A stretch of DNA of 35,189 nt, taken from NCBI GenBank assembly GCA_004282895.1, contig SHLQ01000010.1:1-35189 (forward strand), written 5' to 3'. This DNA is from Acidimicrobiales bacterium. Its GTDB lineage: Bacteria; Actinomycetota; Acidimicrobiia; Acidimicrobiales; SHLQ01. Below the pieces are notes generated by a model. It saw nothing but the letters and a program-made list of their open reading frames with translations. It was not told the DNA's origin and searched no databases. The position numbers and the translations under genes are program-made. Positions 22,834 through 30,481 of the stretch are shown one piece after another; the stretch's first letter is position 1; each line of letters starts with the position of its first letter.

Positions 22834-25107
22834 GTGATCTGGGCGCTGCTCGGACTTCACCTGATCGGATGCGCGGTAATCGCTGGCATCGGCGACGGGC
22901 TCGGTAACCGGGTCTTCGCCGTAGCTGCAGGCGCGCCCTTGGTGACATCGATCTGGGTGATCGGCAGAGTCGGAGACGCCAACGCCACTACCGCGCAGAT
23001 CACCTGGGTCGCTGGCCTCGACCTCGAGCTCGCCTTTCGAGTTGGCCCGCTCGCTGCGCTGTTGACCCTCGTGGTGTCGGGAATCGGCGTGCTCGTGTTC
23101 GGATACGCGGCCGGATACTTCGCCAACGGAATCGCGGGTGTCGGCCGATTTACTGCAACCCTGCTTGCCTTCTCGACCGCCATGGTTGGCCTGGTCTGGG
23201 CGGATTCGATCTGGACGTTGTTCGTCTTCTGGGAGCTCACGTCGATCACGTCGTTTCTACTGGTTGGTTACAAGAACACCGATGCGGACGCTCGATTGGC
23301 GGCCCGACGAGCATTGTTGATCACCGTCGCCGGCGGACTTGTGCTCCTCGCCGGGCTGGTCATCATGGCCGATTCGGCCGGCACGGGTCGCCTGAGCGAG
23401 ATGACGAACATTGGCGGAACGTCGGCGGCGGTGGCGTCGGTCCTCGTCCTCGTCGCGGCCGCCACCAAGTCGGCCCAGATCCCGTTTCACGTATGGCTCC
23501 CGGGAGCCATGGCCGCGCCGACGCCGGTCAGCGCGTACCTGCACTCCGCAACGATGGTGAAGGCGGGTGTAGTCCTGGTGGCACTGGCCGGACCGATCGT
23601 CGGCGATGCGGCGCCATGGACGCCGCTCGGCATCTCGTTTGGTCTGGGGTCAATGCTCTGGGGGGCGATCGGCGCGCTGCGGCATCGTGATGCGAAGCTC
23701 ATCCTTGCCTGGGGCACCATTTCTCAGCTTGGTTTGATGGTAGCCCTGCTGTCGGTCGGGTCGGCAAAGGCCACGTTCGCTGCCATCGGGCTCCTCGCTG
23801 CTCACGCCGTGTTCAAGGCTGCCCTGTTCATGGTGGTCGGTGAGATCGACGTCCGTACCGGCACTCGCCGCATCGACGAGCTCTCGGGGCTTCGTGCATC
23901 GATGCCGCTGACGTTTGCGGTCGCCCTCGTATCCGCAGCATCGATGGCTGGCCTGCCCCCAACCCTGGGGTTTCCCGCCAAGGAAGCGGCGGTCGAGGCG
24001 GCACTCGGACTAGCCGGTGCAGAGAAGGCCGTTCTGCTGAGTGGTGTCATCGCAGGTTCGGTGCTCACCGTTGCCTACACAACCCGGCTGATGATCGGCC
24101 TCTTCGGTTCGAAGCCCGACCACACCGCCAGCGCTGTCGCACCCAGCCGGTTGGCGATGGCGATCCCCATCGGCATTCTCGGCGTCAGCACCCTCGCGGG
24201 ATTCGTCGGATTGGGCTGGGTGACAACCGCAGTTCGTGCAGCCGCGGTTCAACTCAATCCATCCGCCGAGGTGTATTCCCTGCTCCGGTGGCCGGGGCTG
24301 ACCACGGCTCTGTTCATCTCGACCGGCATCATCGCCGGCGGCTTGGCGGTCGGTGTTGTGCTGGCCCGCCAAACCATGTCGGAACCCCGGGCGGTCGGGG
24401 CACAGGCCGTCGACGAGCTGGTGGCCGGAGTCCTCCACGCCGCGCGTTGGACCACCGGACGAGTGCAACACGGATCGCTACCCGTGTACCTCGTCACCAT
24501 GACCGTGGTGGCCACATTCGCTGCAGTTCCCTTCGCCCTCGGGATCGATACCTCCGCGGTCTACCTCTCCGACAACGGGACCCAACTTGTCCTGGCCGTC
24601 CTTGCCGTGGCTGGCGCGGTCGCATCGACAACGGTCACCTCCCGCCTTGGAGCCGCGCTCGCGCTCGGCGCGGTGGGCCTCGCCGTGGCTGGTTTGTTCG
24701 TCGCGCATGGTGCCCCTGATCTGGCGCTGACCCAGCTTCTCGTCGAAACCGTCGTGGTCGTTGGGTTTGTGCTGGGTCTTGGACATCTGCATCGACGCTT
24801 CCCTGCCGCGGACCAGGTCTGGGTCGGCGTTCGTCTGACCGTGGCTGGGATGTTGGGTGTTGCCGTCGGAGCGGCGCTCATCGGAAGTTCCTCCGCGCCG
24901 GTCGGCGTTCCCCCCGTCGAAGACTTCGTCGCGGAGAGCCAGACGACGGGCGGTGGAAACAACGTGGTCAACGTCATTCTCACCGATATGCGTGCGCTCG
25001 ACACCCTCGGCGAGATCATGGTTCTCGTGATCGTGGCGGTCGGAATCCTTGCCTTGGCCGCGCCGAGCAGGGACGAAACCCCGGCGCTCGAAGGAGAGCC
25101 GACATGA
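22834..25107 (+). CDS. mnhA: Na+/H+ antiporter Mrp/Mnh subunit A
   Basis: A 757-residue polytopic membrane protein homologous to complex I NuoL. The proton-antiporter core has FVFWELTSITSFLLVGYKN near residues 130-147 and, near 208-247, ATKSAQIPFHVWLPGAM and PTPVSAYLHSATMVKAGV, with the Glu and Lys residues of the antiporter channel. The C-terminal part (HGAPDLALTQLLVETVVVVGF and NVILTDMRALDTLGEI) is the MrpA-specific extension. It forms the main ion path of the Mrp complex, exchanging cytosolic Na+ for H+. The GTG start has GGAG about 10 nt upstream. The end overlaps mnhB by ATGA. Confidence 0.95.
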   Translation: MIWALLGLHLIGCAVIAGIGDGLGNRVFAVAAGAPLVTSIWVIGRVGDANATTAQITWVAGLDLELAFRVGPLAALLTLVVSGIGVLVFGYAAGYFANGIAGVGRFTATLLAFSTAMVGLVWADSIWTLFVFWELTSITSFLLVGYKNTDADARLAARRALLITVAGGLVLLAGLVIMADSAGTGRLSEMTNIGGTSAAVASVLVLVAAATKSAQIPFHVWLPGAMAAPTPVSAYLHSATMVKAGVVLVALAGPIVGDAAPWTPLGISFGLGSMLWGAIGALRHRDAKLILAWGTISQLGLMVALLSVGSAKATFAAIGLLAAHAVFKAALFMVVGEIDVRTGTRRIDELSGLRASMPLTFAVALVSAASMAGLPPTLGFPAKEAAVEAALGLAGAEKAVLLSGVIAGSVLTVAYTTRLMIGLFGSKPDHTASAVAPSRLAMAIPIGILGVSTLAGFVGLGWVTTAVRAAAVQLNPSAEVYSLLRWPGLTTALFISTGIIAGGLAVGVVLARQTMSEPRAVGAQAVDELVAGVLHAARWTTGRVQHGSLPVYLVTMTVVATFAAVPFALGIDTSAVYLSDNGTQLVLAVLAVAGAVASTTVTSRLGAALALGAVGLAVAGLFVAHGAPDLALTQLLVETVVVVGFVLGLGHLHRRFPAADQVWVGVRLTVAGMLGVAVGAALIGSSSAPVGVPPVEDFVAESQTTGGGNNVVNVILTDMRALDTLGEIMVLVIVAVGILALAAPSRDETPALEGEPT

Positions 25108-25547
25108 TCGCGACGCGTTCACCGATTGTCCGCCTCGGCATCCGCGCAGCCAGCCCGCTGGCACTCGTAATTGCGGCCTTTCTCTTCTTCGGGGGCCACA
25201 ACCGGCCAGGAGGCGGATTCGCCGCCGGCCTCGTCCTTGGGGCCGTCGTCGCATTGCGCACCGTGGCCGGACTGCAGCGTTCTGGTGGCGCCACCACCGT
25301 CCTTGGCGCCGGTGGCTTACTGGCCGGGGCGGTCGCCGTCAGCCCACTCCTCTTCGGCAACACCTTGCTCGATCAGGTCGTGGTGTCCACCGATCTCCCT
25401 CTCCTTGGCACGGTCAAGTCGGGCAGCGCCATCATCTTTGACGCGGGCGTGACGCTGATTGTCGTCGGACTCGTTATGGCCCTGCTCGACGGGCTGTCTG
25501 CGACCGATCTGGCCAAAGATCCCGGAACGAGGCAATCCGCATCATGA
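25104..25547 (+). CDS. mnhB: Na+/H+ antiporter Mrp/Mnh subunit B
   Basis: A 147-residue membrane protein with about four helices and the MnhB signature FLFFGGHNRPGGGFAAGLV followed by GAVVALRTVAG. In Mrp complexes this subunit packs against the C-terminal part of MrpA. The ATG overlaps the mnhA stop (ATGA), and the stop overlaps mnhC (ATGA). The length is normal for stand-alone MnhB. Confidence 0.93.
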   Translation: MIATRSPIVRLGIRAASPLALVIAAFLFFGGHNRPGGGFAAGLVLGAVVALRTVAGLQRSGGATTVLGAGGLLAGAVAVSPLLFGNTLLDQVVVSTDLPLLGTVKSGSAIIFDAGVTLIVVGLVMALLDGLSATDLAKDPGTRQSAS

Positions 25548-25924
25548 GCCTCGCACTTGTTTTCGCCGTAGCCGGTCTCGTGAGTGTCGGAACCTTCCTG
25601 GTGACGTCCCGCTCGCTCAGCCGCATTGTCCTGGGATTCTCGATGCTCGGTCATGCCGCGGTTCTTGCGCTGCTTGCCAGCGGCGGCCCCGCCGGCGATC
25701 CCCCCTTGGCCGACCAAAGCGACCTCGAAACGATCGCGAACCCTCTTCCCCAAGCCCTCTCACTCACCGCGATCGTCATCTCCTTCGGACTCACCCTGTT
25801 CCTGCTCGCGCTGGCACGCCGTCAGCACCTGCTCACCGGCGGTGACCTCGTCGAGGACGATCTCGAGGACCGGCGTATCGCCTACGAGGCCGACGACAAC
25901 GATGAGATCGGTAGCGCCGCATGA
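25544..25924 (+). CDS. mnhC: Na+/H+ antiporter Mrp/Mnh subunit C (NuoK-like)
   Basis: A 126-residue membrane protein with three helices, homologous to complex I NuoK. The family stretch DLETIANPLPQALSLTAIVI and following SFG is clear, preceded by the TM2 segment RIVLGFSMLGHAAVLALLA. The acidic cytosolic tail DLVEDDLEDRRIAYEADDND is longer than the minimum. ATGA overlaps occur at both ends. Confidence 0.93.
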   Translation: MSLALVFAVAGLVSVGTFLVTSRSLSRIVLGFSMLGHAAVLALLASGGPAGDPPLADQSDLETIANPLPQALSLTAIVISFGLTLFLLALARRQHLLTGGDLVEDDLEDRRIAYEADDNDEIGSAA

Positions 25925-27411
25925 CAACCATCGTTGCGCTTGTTGTTGTCGGGCCGCTGGTCGCAGCCGCAGCAGGTTTGATGTGGCAGGACCGGTCCGT
26001 CGTTCGGGACGTGATCACCCTCGGTGGATTGGGCGCCACAACTGCGGCCGCAGCCTGGCTGCTGGTGGCGGTCGAACGCAATGGCACGGTCGTCATTCGT
26101 GTCGGCGGCTGGGATCCGGACCTCGGGATCGTGTTGGTTGCGGACTTGTTCGCCGCACTGATCCTCGTTGTCGCGGTGGCGACGATTCTGGTGGTGGAGA
26201 TCTTCGCCATCGGTCAGCGCCGCACCGCCTGGGGTGCCGACGCTCGCCTCGCCGGACCTCTTTTGCTCGTTCTGACGTCAGGAGTTGCCCTGGCGATTGT
26301 CACGGGTGACCTGTTCACGTTGTTCGTTGCCTTCGAGTTGATCCTGATCTCCAGCTACGTGTTGCTCACCCACCAGGGCCGCCGGGGTCAGATCCGGTCG
26401 GGCATGACGTATGTGACGATGAACCTCTTTGCATCGACACTCTTTCTGCTTGGCGTCGCGTTCGTCTACAGCGCAACGGGGACGGTCAACTTCGCGCAGC
26501 TCGCGATCCGCATCCCGGAGCTATCGAGTGAACTGCGTTGGGGTATCGGGCTCTGGTTCCTGGTCGTCTTTGGGACCAAGGCCGCGATCTTTCCGCTGTT
26601 CTCCTGGTTGCCGGACAGCTACCCCACCGCACCGACGACCATCACCGCAGTGTTCGCCGGACTGCTCACGAAGATCGGCGTGTACGCGCTGATCCGATTC
26701 CACACAATGATGTCCATGGAGGATCTCGGACCCGTCATCTTGATCGTCGCCGGCGTGACCATGCTTGTCGGCGTGGCTGGCGCCCTTGCCCAGGACGACA
26801 TGAAACGAATTCTCTCGTTCCACATCGTGAGCCAGATCGGCTACATGTTGATGGGCTTGGGCCTGTTCTCGGTGGCCGGTGTCGCTGGTGCCGTGTTGTT
26901 CCTGATTCACCAGATTCCGATCAAGACCGTGTTGTTCCTGGTCGGCGGTTTGGTGGAGGAATCGGAAGGAACATCGACCCTCGATCGTGTGGGTGGTCTT
27001 GCCGCTCGCAAGCCCGTCATCGCGCTGCTGTTTGCACTTCCCGCTCTCAGCTTGGCGGGCCTGCCACCATTCTCCGGTTTCGTGGCCAAGTTGGCGCTGA
27101 TCGATGCCGGTATAGCCGATGTTTCTGTTCCGATCGTGGCGGTAGCGCTTGTCGGTAGCCTCCTGACGCTCCTGTCCATGGCGAAGATCTGGCTTGGGGT
27201 TTTTTGGGGTGGTCAGCCCAACTCGCCTGCGCCCGTGCCGGTCGATAGTGGGTCGGTCAGAAGTCATCGGCTTATGGTCACTGCCACGAGTTTCGCGGTC
27301 GCGGCCACGCTTGGAATCGCACTTGCGGCGGGACCGCTGTGGGAGCTCAGCGAAAGGGCCGCGATCGATCTGATCGACCCGTCGGACTATGTGGAGTTGG
27401 TGCTGCAATGA
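25921..27411 (+). CDS. mnhD: Na+/H+ antiporter Mrp/Mnh subunit D (NuoM/NuoN-like)
   Basis: A 496-residue polytopic protein of the proton-antiporter family. FVAFELILISSYVLLTHQG carries the conserved TM5 Glu, GTKAAIFPLFSWLPDSYPTA the TM7 Lys region, and DDMKRILSFHIVSQIGYMLMG the TM8 segment. It is the second antiporter-like subunit of the Mrp complex. It overlaps mnhC and mnhE by ATGA. Confidence 0.95.
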   Translation: MTTIVALVVVGPLVAAAAGLMWQDRSVVRDVITLGGLGATTAAAAWLLVAVERNGTVVIRVGGWDPDLGIVLVADLFAALILVVAVATILVVEIFAIGQRRTAWGADARLAGPLLLVLTSGVALAIVTGDLFTLFVAFELILISSYVLLTHQGRRGQIRSGMTYVTMNLFASTLFLLGVAFVYSATGTVNFAQLAIRIPELSSELRWGIGLWFLVVFGTKAAIFPLFSWLPDSYPTAPTTITAVFAGLLTKIGVYALIRFHTMMSMEDLGPVILIVAGVTMLVGVAGALAQDDMKRILSFHIVSQIGYMLMGLGLFSVAGVAGAVLFLIHQIPIKTVLFLVGGLVEESEGTSTLDRVGGLAARKPVIALLFALPALSLAGLPPFSGFVAKLALIDAGIADVSVPIVAVALVGSLLTLLSMAKIWLGVFWGGQPNSPAPVPVDSGSVRSHRLMVTATSFAVAATLGIALAAGPLWELSERAAIDLIDPSDYVELVLQ

Positions 27412-27923
27412 GGTCCGCCATCACGCTCCGTCGCGTTCTGACGATTGGCATCCTCACCCTGGCGTGGTGCGCCATGTGGGGTTCGGTCAGTGTTGCCAAT
27501 GTCTTGTCGGGGCTCGTCATCGCCAGCCTTGCCAGCGATCGCCACATCGGAACGCCGGCGCGCGGTGGAGTGCGCCTACTACCCCTCTTGCGGTTCCTTG
27601 CTCTCGTGCTGATCGATCTGGTGCAATCAACGGTCGCGGTAACGCGCGAGGTCCTCACCCCGACCGACTGGACCGAAGAGGCCATCGTCTGTGTGTCCGT
27701 TCCGGCGGATTCGCGTCGGCACCTGTTGCTCCTGATCGTGGCCGTAACCGTTACTCCTGGAACCGCCGTGGTGGACGCCGACCCCGAGACGGGGGACCTC
27801 TATTTGCACTTGCTTCACGCCGATCGCCGCGAAGAAATCGAAGTCCACGTGCAGCAATTGGCCGAGCTGGCCTGCGCAGCACTGCCGGTGCAGCCACTCG
27901 TGACCGAAAGGCTCCCCTCATGA
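27408..27923 (+). CDS. mnhE: Na+/H+ antiporter Mrp/Mnh subunit E
   Basis: A 171-residue protein starting at the ATG (27408) that overlaps the mnhD stop; the frame is open further upstream but only inside mnhD. Two N-terminal hydrophobic helices (TLAWCAMWGSVSVANVLSGL, then LLRFLALVLIDLVQSTVAV) lead into the cytosolic domain with LLLIVAVTVTPGTAVVDAD and the matching DLYLHLLHA, the most conserved MnhE block. It is a required accessory subunit of the Mrp complex. Confidence 0.92.
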   Translation: MRSAITLRRVLTIGILTLAWCAMWGSVSVANVLSGLVIASLASDRHIGTPARGGVRLLPLLRFLALVLIDLVQSTVAVTREVLTPTDWTEEAIVCVSVPADSRRHLLLLIVAVTVTPGTAVVDADPETGDLYLHLLHADRREEIEVHVQQLAELACAALPVQPLVTERLPS

Positions 27924-28177
27924 TCGCGACCATCGCCATCTCCCTCTTCATCACAACCGGCGCCTGTGCTGGATTCCGCTTGTTGCGGGGGCCAACACTG
28001 GCTGATCGCGTCGCGGCGCTCGACGTCGCACTGATCTCCCTGATGGGCGGCATCGCCGTCAACGCTGCAGACACCGGCTCTGTCGTGTACCTCGACCTCC
28101 TCGCAGTGATCGCAATCGTTGGGTTCACCGCAACGGTTGCCGCCAGCAGGTTCATCGAACACGAAGGAATATCATGA
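27920..28177 (+). CDS. mnhF: Na+/H+ antiporter Mrp/Mnh subunit F
   Basis: An 85-residue three-helix membrane protein with the MnhF signature FRLLRGPTLADRVAALDV and a C-terminal helix LDLLAVIAIVGFTATVAASRF. The ATG at 27920 overlaps the mnhE stop, and its stop overlaps the mnhG start, both as ATGA. The open frame upstream of 27920 is only a shadow inside mnhD/mnhE. Confidence 0.92.
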   Translation: MIATIAISLFITTGACAGFRLLRGPTLADRVAALDVALISLMGGIAVNAADTGSVVYLDLLAVIAIVGFTATVAASRFIEHEGIS

Positions 28178-28500
28178 CGCTCGTCTCATCCGTACTTCTT
28201 CTTGGCGGCGCGATCCTGTCGGGCTTGGCCGGACTCGGCCTACTTCGGTTCCGTACCTCCTACGCCCGCTTCCATGCTGCCGGGAAGGCAAGTCCGGTGG
28301 CATTCCTACTCGTCGCCCTCGGTGCGGCCATCGAAACGGGATGGGGTGGCGCAGCTCGCCTCATGGTGGCCGCCGGCGCGTTGGTTCTCACGTTGCCGGT
28401 CGGTGTGCACCTGCTCTTCCGCGCGGTACATCGCACCACGGTGTCAACGCTCGACATCGATGAGCTCGCTCCGGCCGAAGCCCAATCCAGAGCCAGATGA
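28174..28500 (+). CDS. mnhG: Na+/H+ antiporter Mrp/Mnh subunit G
   Basis: A 108-residue three-helix membrane protein with the MnhG hallmark GLLRFRTSYARFHAAGKA and a final helix ALVLTLPVGVHLLFRAVHRT. It completes a seven-gene mnhABCDEFG set, the group 1 Mrp layout. Its TGA stop directly abuts the stop of the convergent purQ, leaving no room for a separate terminator. Confidence 0.93.
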   Translation: MTLVSSVLLLGGAILSGLAGLGLLRFRTSYARFHAAGKASPVAFLLVALGAAIETGWGGAARLMVAAGALVLTLPVGVHLLFRAVHRTTVSTLDIDELAPAEAQSRAR

Positions 28501-29175
28501 CTAGGCGGAAACAGCGATGGACGCGAGCAGGCTGCGCATAAGCACGTTGCCATCCTCGCTGCCGAGCAGCTTGTGGCTGGCTCGCTCGGGATGGGGCATG
28601 AGACCGACCACATTCCGGGCCTCATTGCAGACGCCGGCGATATCGCCCACGCTGCCGTTTGGGTTGCCCACATAGGTGAGCACGATCTGGTCGTTGGCCT
28701 TCAGCTCGGACAGCGTGTCCGGACTGCACGTGTAGTTGCCTTCGAAGTGGTTGATCGGAATCGACAGTTCCTGCCCAACCTCTGCGGCTGAGGTGAACAC
28801 GGAATTGGTCGTCTCCACCCGCAACGTCTGCGGCGCGTTGATGAACTTCAGACCAGCGTTCTTCTGGAGTGCCCCGGGCAGCAGGCCGGCTTCGGTCAGT
28901 ACCTGGAAGCCGTTGCAGATCCCGACAACCGGCATGCCATCATTCGCCGCCTCGATGACGGCATCCATGATCTTCGAGAAGCGGGCGATGGCGCCGGGGC
29001 GAAGGTAGTCACCGTGGGCAAAGCCGCCGGGAACAATGACGGCGTCAACGTCGCCGATCGAGGAGTCACCGTGCCAAAGGATCTCGCCGTTGCCGCCGAG
29101 CCCGTTGATGGCCTCGACCGTGTCGAATTCGCAGTTGGTCCCAGGGAACCGAATGACACCAACCTTGGCTGGCAT
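28501..29175 (-). CDS. purQ: Phosphoribosylformylglycinamidine synthase subunit PurQ (glutaminase)
   Basis: A 224-residue class I glutamine amidotransferase: VIRFPGTNCEFDT at the N-terminus, the nucleophile Cys in VVGICNGFQVLTEAG, and the His-Glu pair in LMPHPERASHKLLG. It supplies ammonia to PurL in the fourth step of purine synthesis (FGAR to FGAM). The ATG overlaps the purS stop by one base (TGATG). The purL gene that completes the complex does not follow; the Mrp operon converges here instead. Confidence 0.95.
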   Translation of the reverse strand: MPAKVGVIRFPGTNCEFDTVEAINGLGGNGEILWHGDSSIGDVDAVIVPGGFAHGDYLRPGAIARFSKIMDAVIEAANDGMPVVGICNGFQVLTEAGLLPGALQKNAGLKFINAPQTLRVETTNSVFTSAAEVGQELSIPINHFEGNYTCSPDTLSELKANDQIVLTYVGNPNGSVGDIAGVCNEARNVVGLMPHPERASHKLLGSEDGNVLMRSLLASIAVSA

Positions 29176-29429
29176 CAGCCGGCCTCAACCAGGTTGATCG
29201 TTGCACCTTCGATGACGGGGTTGGTAAGGAACTTGTCGCACACGTCGCTTAGCTGTGCCTCCGCGGCGGCATAATCCGCGGCCTCGATCTCGAGGTGAAT
29301 GCTCTTGCCCGACCGCACCTTGGAAATTCCCTCAAAGCCGAGCGTCGGTAGTGCTCGCTCGATCGTCGACCCTTGCGGATCGGCGATTCCGGGGTGCAGC
29401 TGGATGTCGAGGACAGCGTTGAACTTCAT
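29175..29429 (-). CDS. purS: Phosphoribosylformylglycinamidine synthase subunit PurS
   Basis: An 84-residue protein with the PurS pattern: KFNAVLDIQLHPGIADPQG, ALPTLGFEGISKVRSGKSI and ISLEIEA-like beta strands (HLEIEAADYAAAEAQLSDVC). PurS is the small subunit that joins PurQ and PurL in Actinobacteria and Firmicutes. It lies 23 nt downstream of purC and is coupled to purQ. A TAGGTT element shared with purC precedes its start. Confidence 0.94.
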   Translation of the reverse strand: MKFNAVLDIQLHPGIADPQGSTIERALPTLGFEGISKVRSGKSIHLEIEAADYAAAEAQLSDVCDKFLTNPVIEGATINLVEAG

Positions 29430-29432
29430 GAT

Positions 29433-29446
29433 GGTGAAACCTACTC
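29433..29446. promoter_or_regulatory. Shared pur element, copy upstream of purS
   Basis: GGTGAAACCTACTC here matches GGTGAAACCTATTC upstream of purC (30365-30378) in 13 of 14 bases, and in the same orientation. On the minus strand it contains TAGGTT (29443-29438), which fits TANNNT. It could be a -10 element giving a near-leaderless purS transcript, or an operator. Confidence 0.4.
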
Positions 29447-29452
29447 CCCTAC

Positions 29453-30337
29453 TCAGCTAACCCCGGCCCACTCGGAGAAGGACCTGCCGGTGATTCGTTC
29501 ATAGCCCTCGACGTAGCGATCGGTGGTCGCCTGAATCACCTCGGCCGGAACCGCGGGTGGCGGTGGGGTCTTATCCCAATCGAGGGTTTCCAGGAAGTCC
29601 CGAACGGGCTGTTTGTCGAAGCTGGGCGGCGTCTTGCCAGGCTCCCATTGATCGGCCGGCCAGAAGCGCGAGGAGTCCGGCGTGAGCATCTCATCGGCAA
29701 CGACGAGTTCGCCGTCTACAAAGCCGAGCTCGAACTTGGTGTCGGCGATGATGATGCCGCGTTCCGCCGCCCACTCGGCACCAGCGGTGTAGAGCGCGAG
29801 GGAGATGTCGCGAGCTTTCTCCGCGACGTCGGCACCAACCATTTCGACCGCCTGCTCGAAGGAGATGTTCTCATCGTGCAGACCGTCTTCGGCCTTGGTC
29901 GAGGGCGTGAACACTGGCTCGGGAAGCTTCTGGCTCTCCAGCATGCCTTCCGACAACTCGGTGCCGTGCATCGTGCCGGAGCGCTGGTATTCCTTCCATG
30001 CCGAACCGGTGATGTACCCGCGAACGATGCATTCGATCGGCAGCATCTCCGCCCTGTTCACGTACATGGATCGTCCGGCCAGTTCCGGGTCCTGCGCGCC
30101 GGACGGCCAGTCGGCTTGGTCGACCGAGATGATGTGGTTCGGCGCGATGTCGCGGAGGTGTTCGAACCAGAAGCTCGAGATCGCCGTGAGGACCCGGCCC
30201 TTGTTCGGGACAGCCTCATTCATCACGACGTCGAAGGCGGACAGCCGATCGGTCGTGACGATAAACAGCGTTTCATCGCCGGCGTCGTACATTTCGCGCA
30301 CTTTGCCGCGGTACAAATGAGGAAGATCAACGTTCAC
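29453..30337 (-). CDS. purC: Phosphoribosylaminoimidazole-succinocarboxamide synthase (SAICAR synthetase)
   Basis: A 294-residue ATP-dependent ligase joining CAIR and aspartate. Landmarks: YRGKVREMYDAGDETLFIVT, the ATP-binding DRLSAFDVVM, CIVRGYITGSAWKEYQRSG, then DTKFELGFVDGELVVADEM with TPDSSRFWP. The length matches the long, yeast/actinobacterial form rather than the ~240-residue form. The GTG at 30337 was chosen because GGAG lies 5 nt upstream; a GTG two codons earlier is less likely. Confidence 0.95.
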   Translation of the reverse strand: MNVDLPHLYRGKVREMYDAGDETLFIVTTDRLSAFDVVMNEAVPNKGRVLTAISSFWFEHLRDIAPNHIISVDQADWPSGAQDPELAGRSMYVNRAEMLPIECIVRGYITGSAWKEYQRSGTMHGTELSEGMLESQKLPEPVFTPSTKAEDGLHDENISFEQAVEMVGADVAEKARDISLALYTAGAEWAAERGIIIADTKFELGFVDGELVVADEMLTPDSSRFWPADQWEPGKTPPSFDKQPVRDFLETLDWDKTPPPPAVPAEVIQATTDRYVEGYERITGRSFSEWAGVS

Positions 30338-30364
30338 GAGCACTCCAACCCGACTGGCTTACGG

Positions 30365-30378
30365 GGTGAAACCTATTC
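30365..30378. promoter_or_regulatory. Shared pur element, copy upstream of purC
   Basis: GGTGAAACCTATTC, 13 of 14 bases shared with the copy before purS. On the minus strand TAGGTT (30375-30370) would act as a -10 element and give a purC leader of about 25 nt containing the GGAG ribosome site. No convincing -35 was seen. Confidence 0.4.
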
Positions 30379-30452
30379 GCCCGCACGCCCAGATGCGACG
30401 ACCGAACGGCACCAATTCACCTGATCGAAACCCGGTCGCCGACCGCACGTTG

Positions 30453-30481
30453 CCCAAAAAGGGGTCTGACCCCTTTTTGGG
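30453..30481. terminator. Perfect 29-nt palindrome, probable intrinsic terminator or dispersed REP-like element
   Basis: CCCAAAAAGGGGTC and GACCCCTTTTTGGG are perfect inverted arms around a single T at 30467; as RNA, a GGGGTC/GACCCC stem would be flanked by an A-run and a T-run on either strand. It directly abuts the purB stop codon (30482-30484) and so would end the purA-purD-purE-purB transcript before purC. The GGGGTCTGACCCC core flanked by A5/T5 is also a sequence I recall as dispersed in many bacterial genomes. Confidence 0.7.

Noticed and set aside
26521-27408. 295-codon open frame antisense to mnhD
   Set aside because: The plus strand encodes a full, motif-rich MnhD; the antisense product has no signature and is His/Arg/Gln-rich as expected of a shadow frame.
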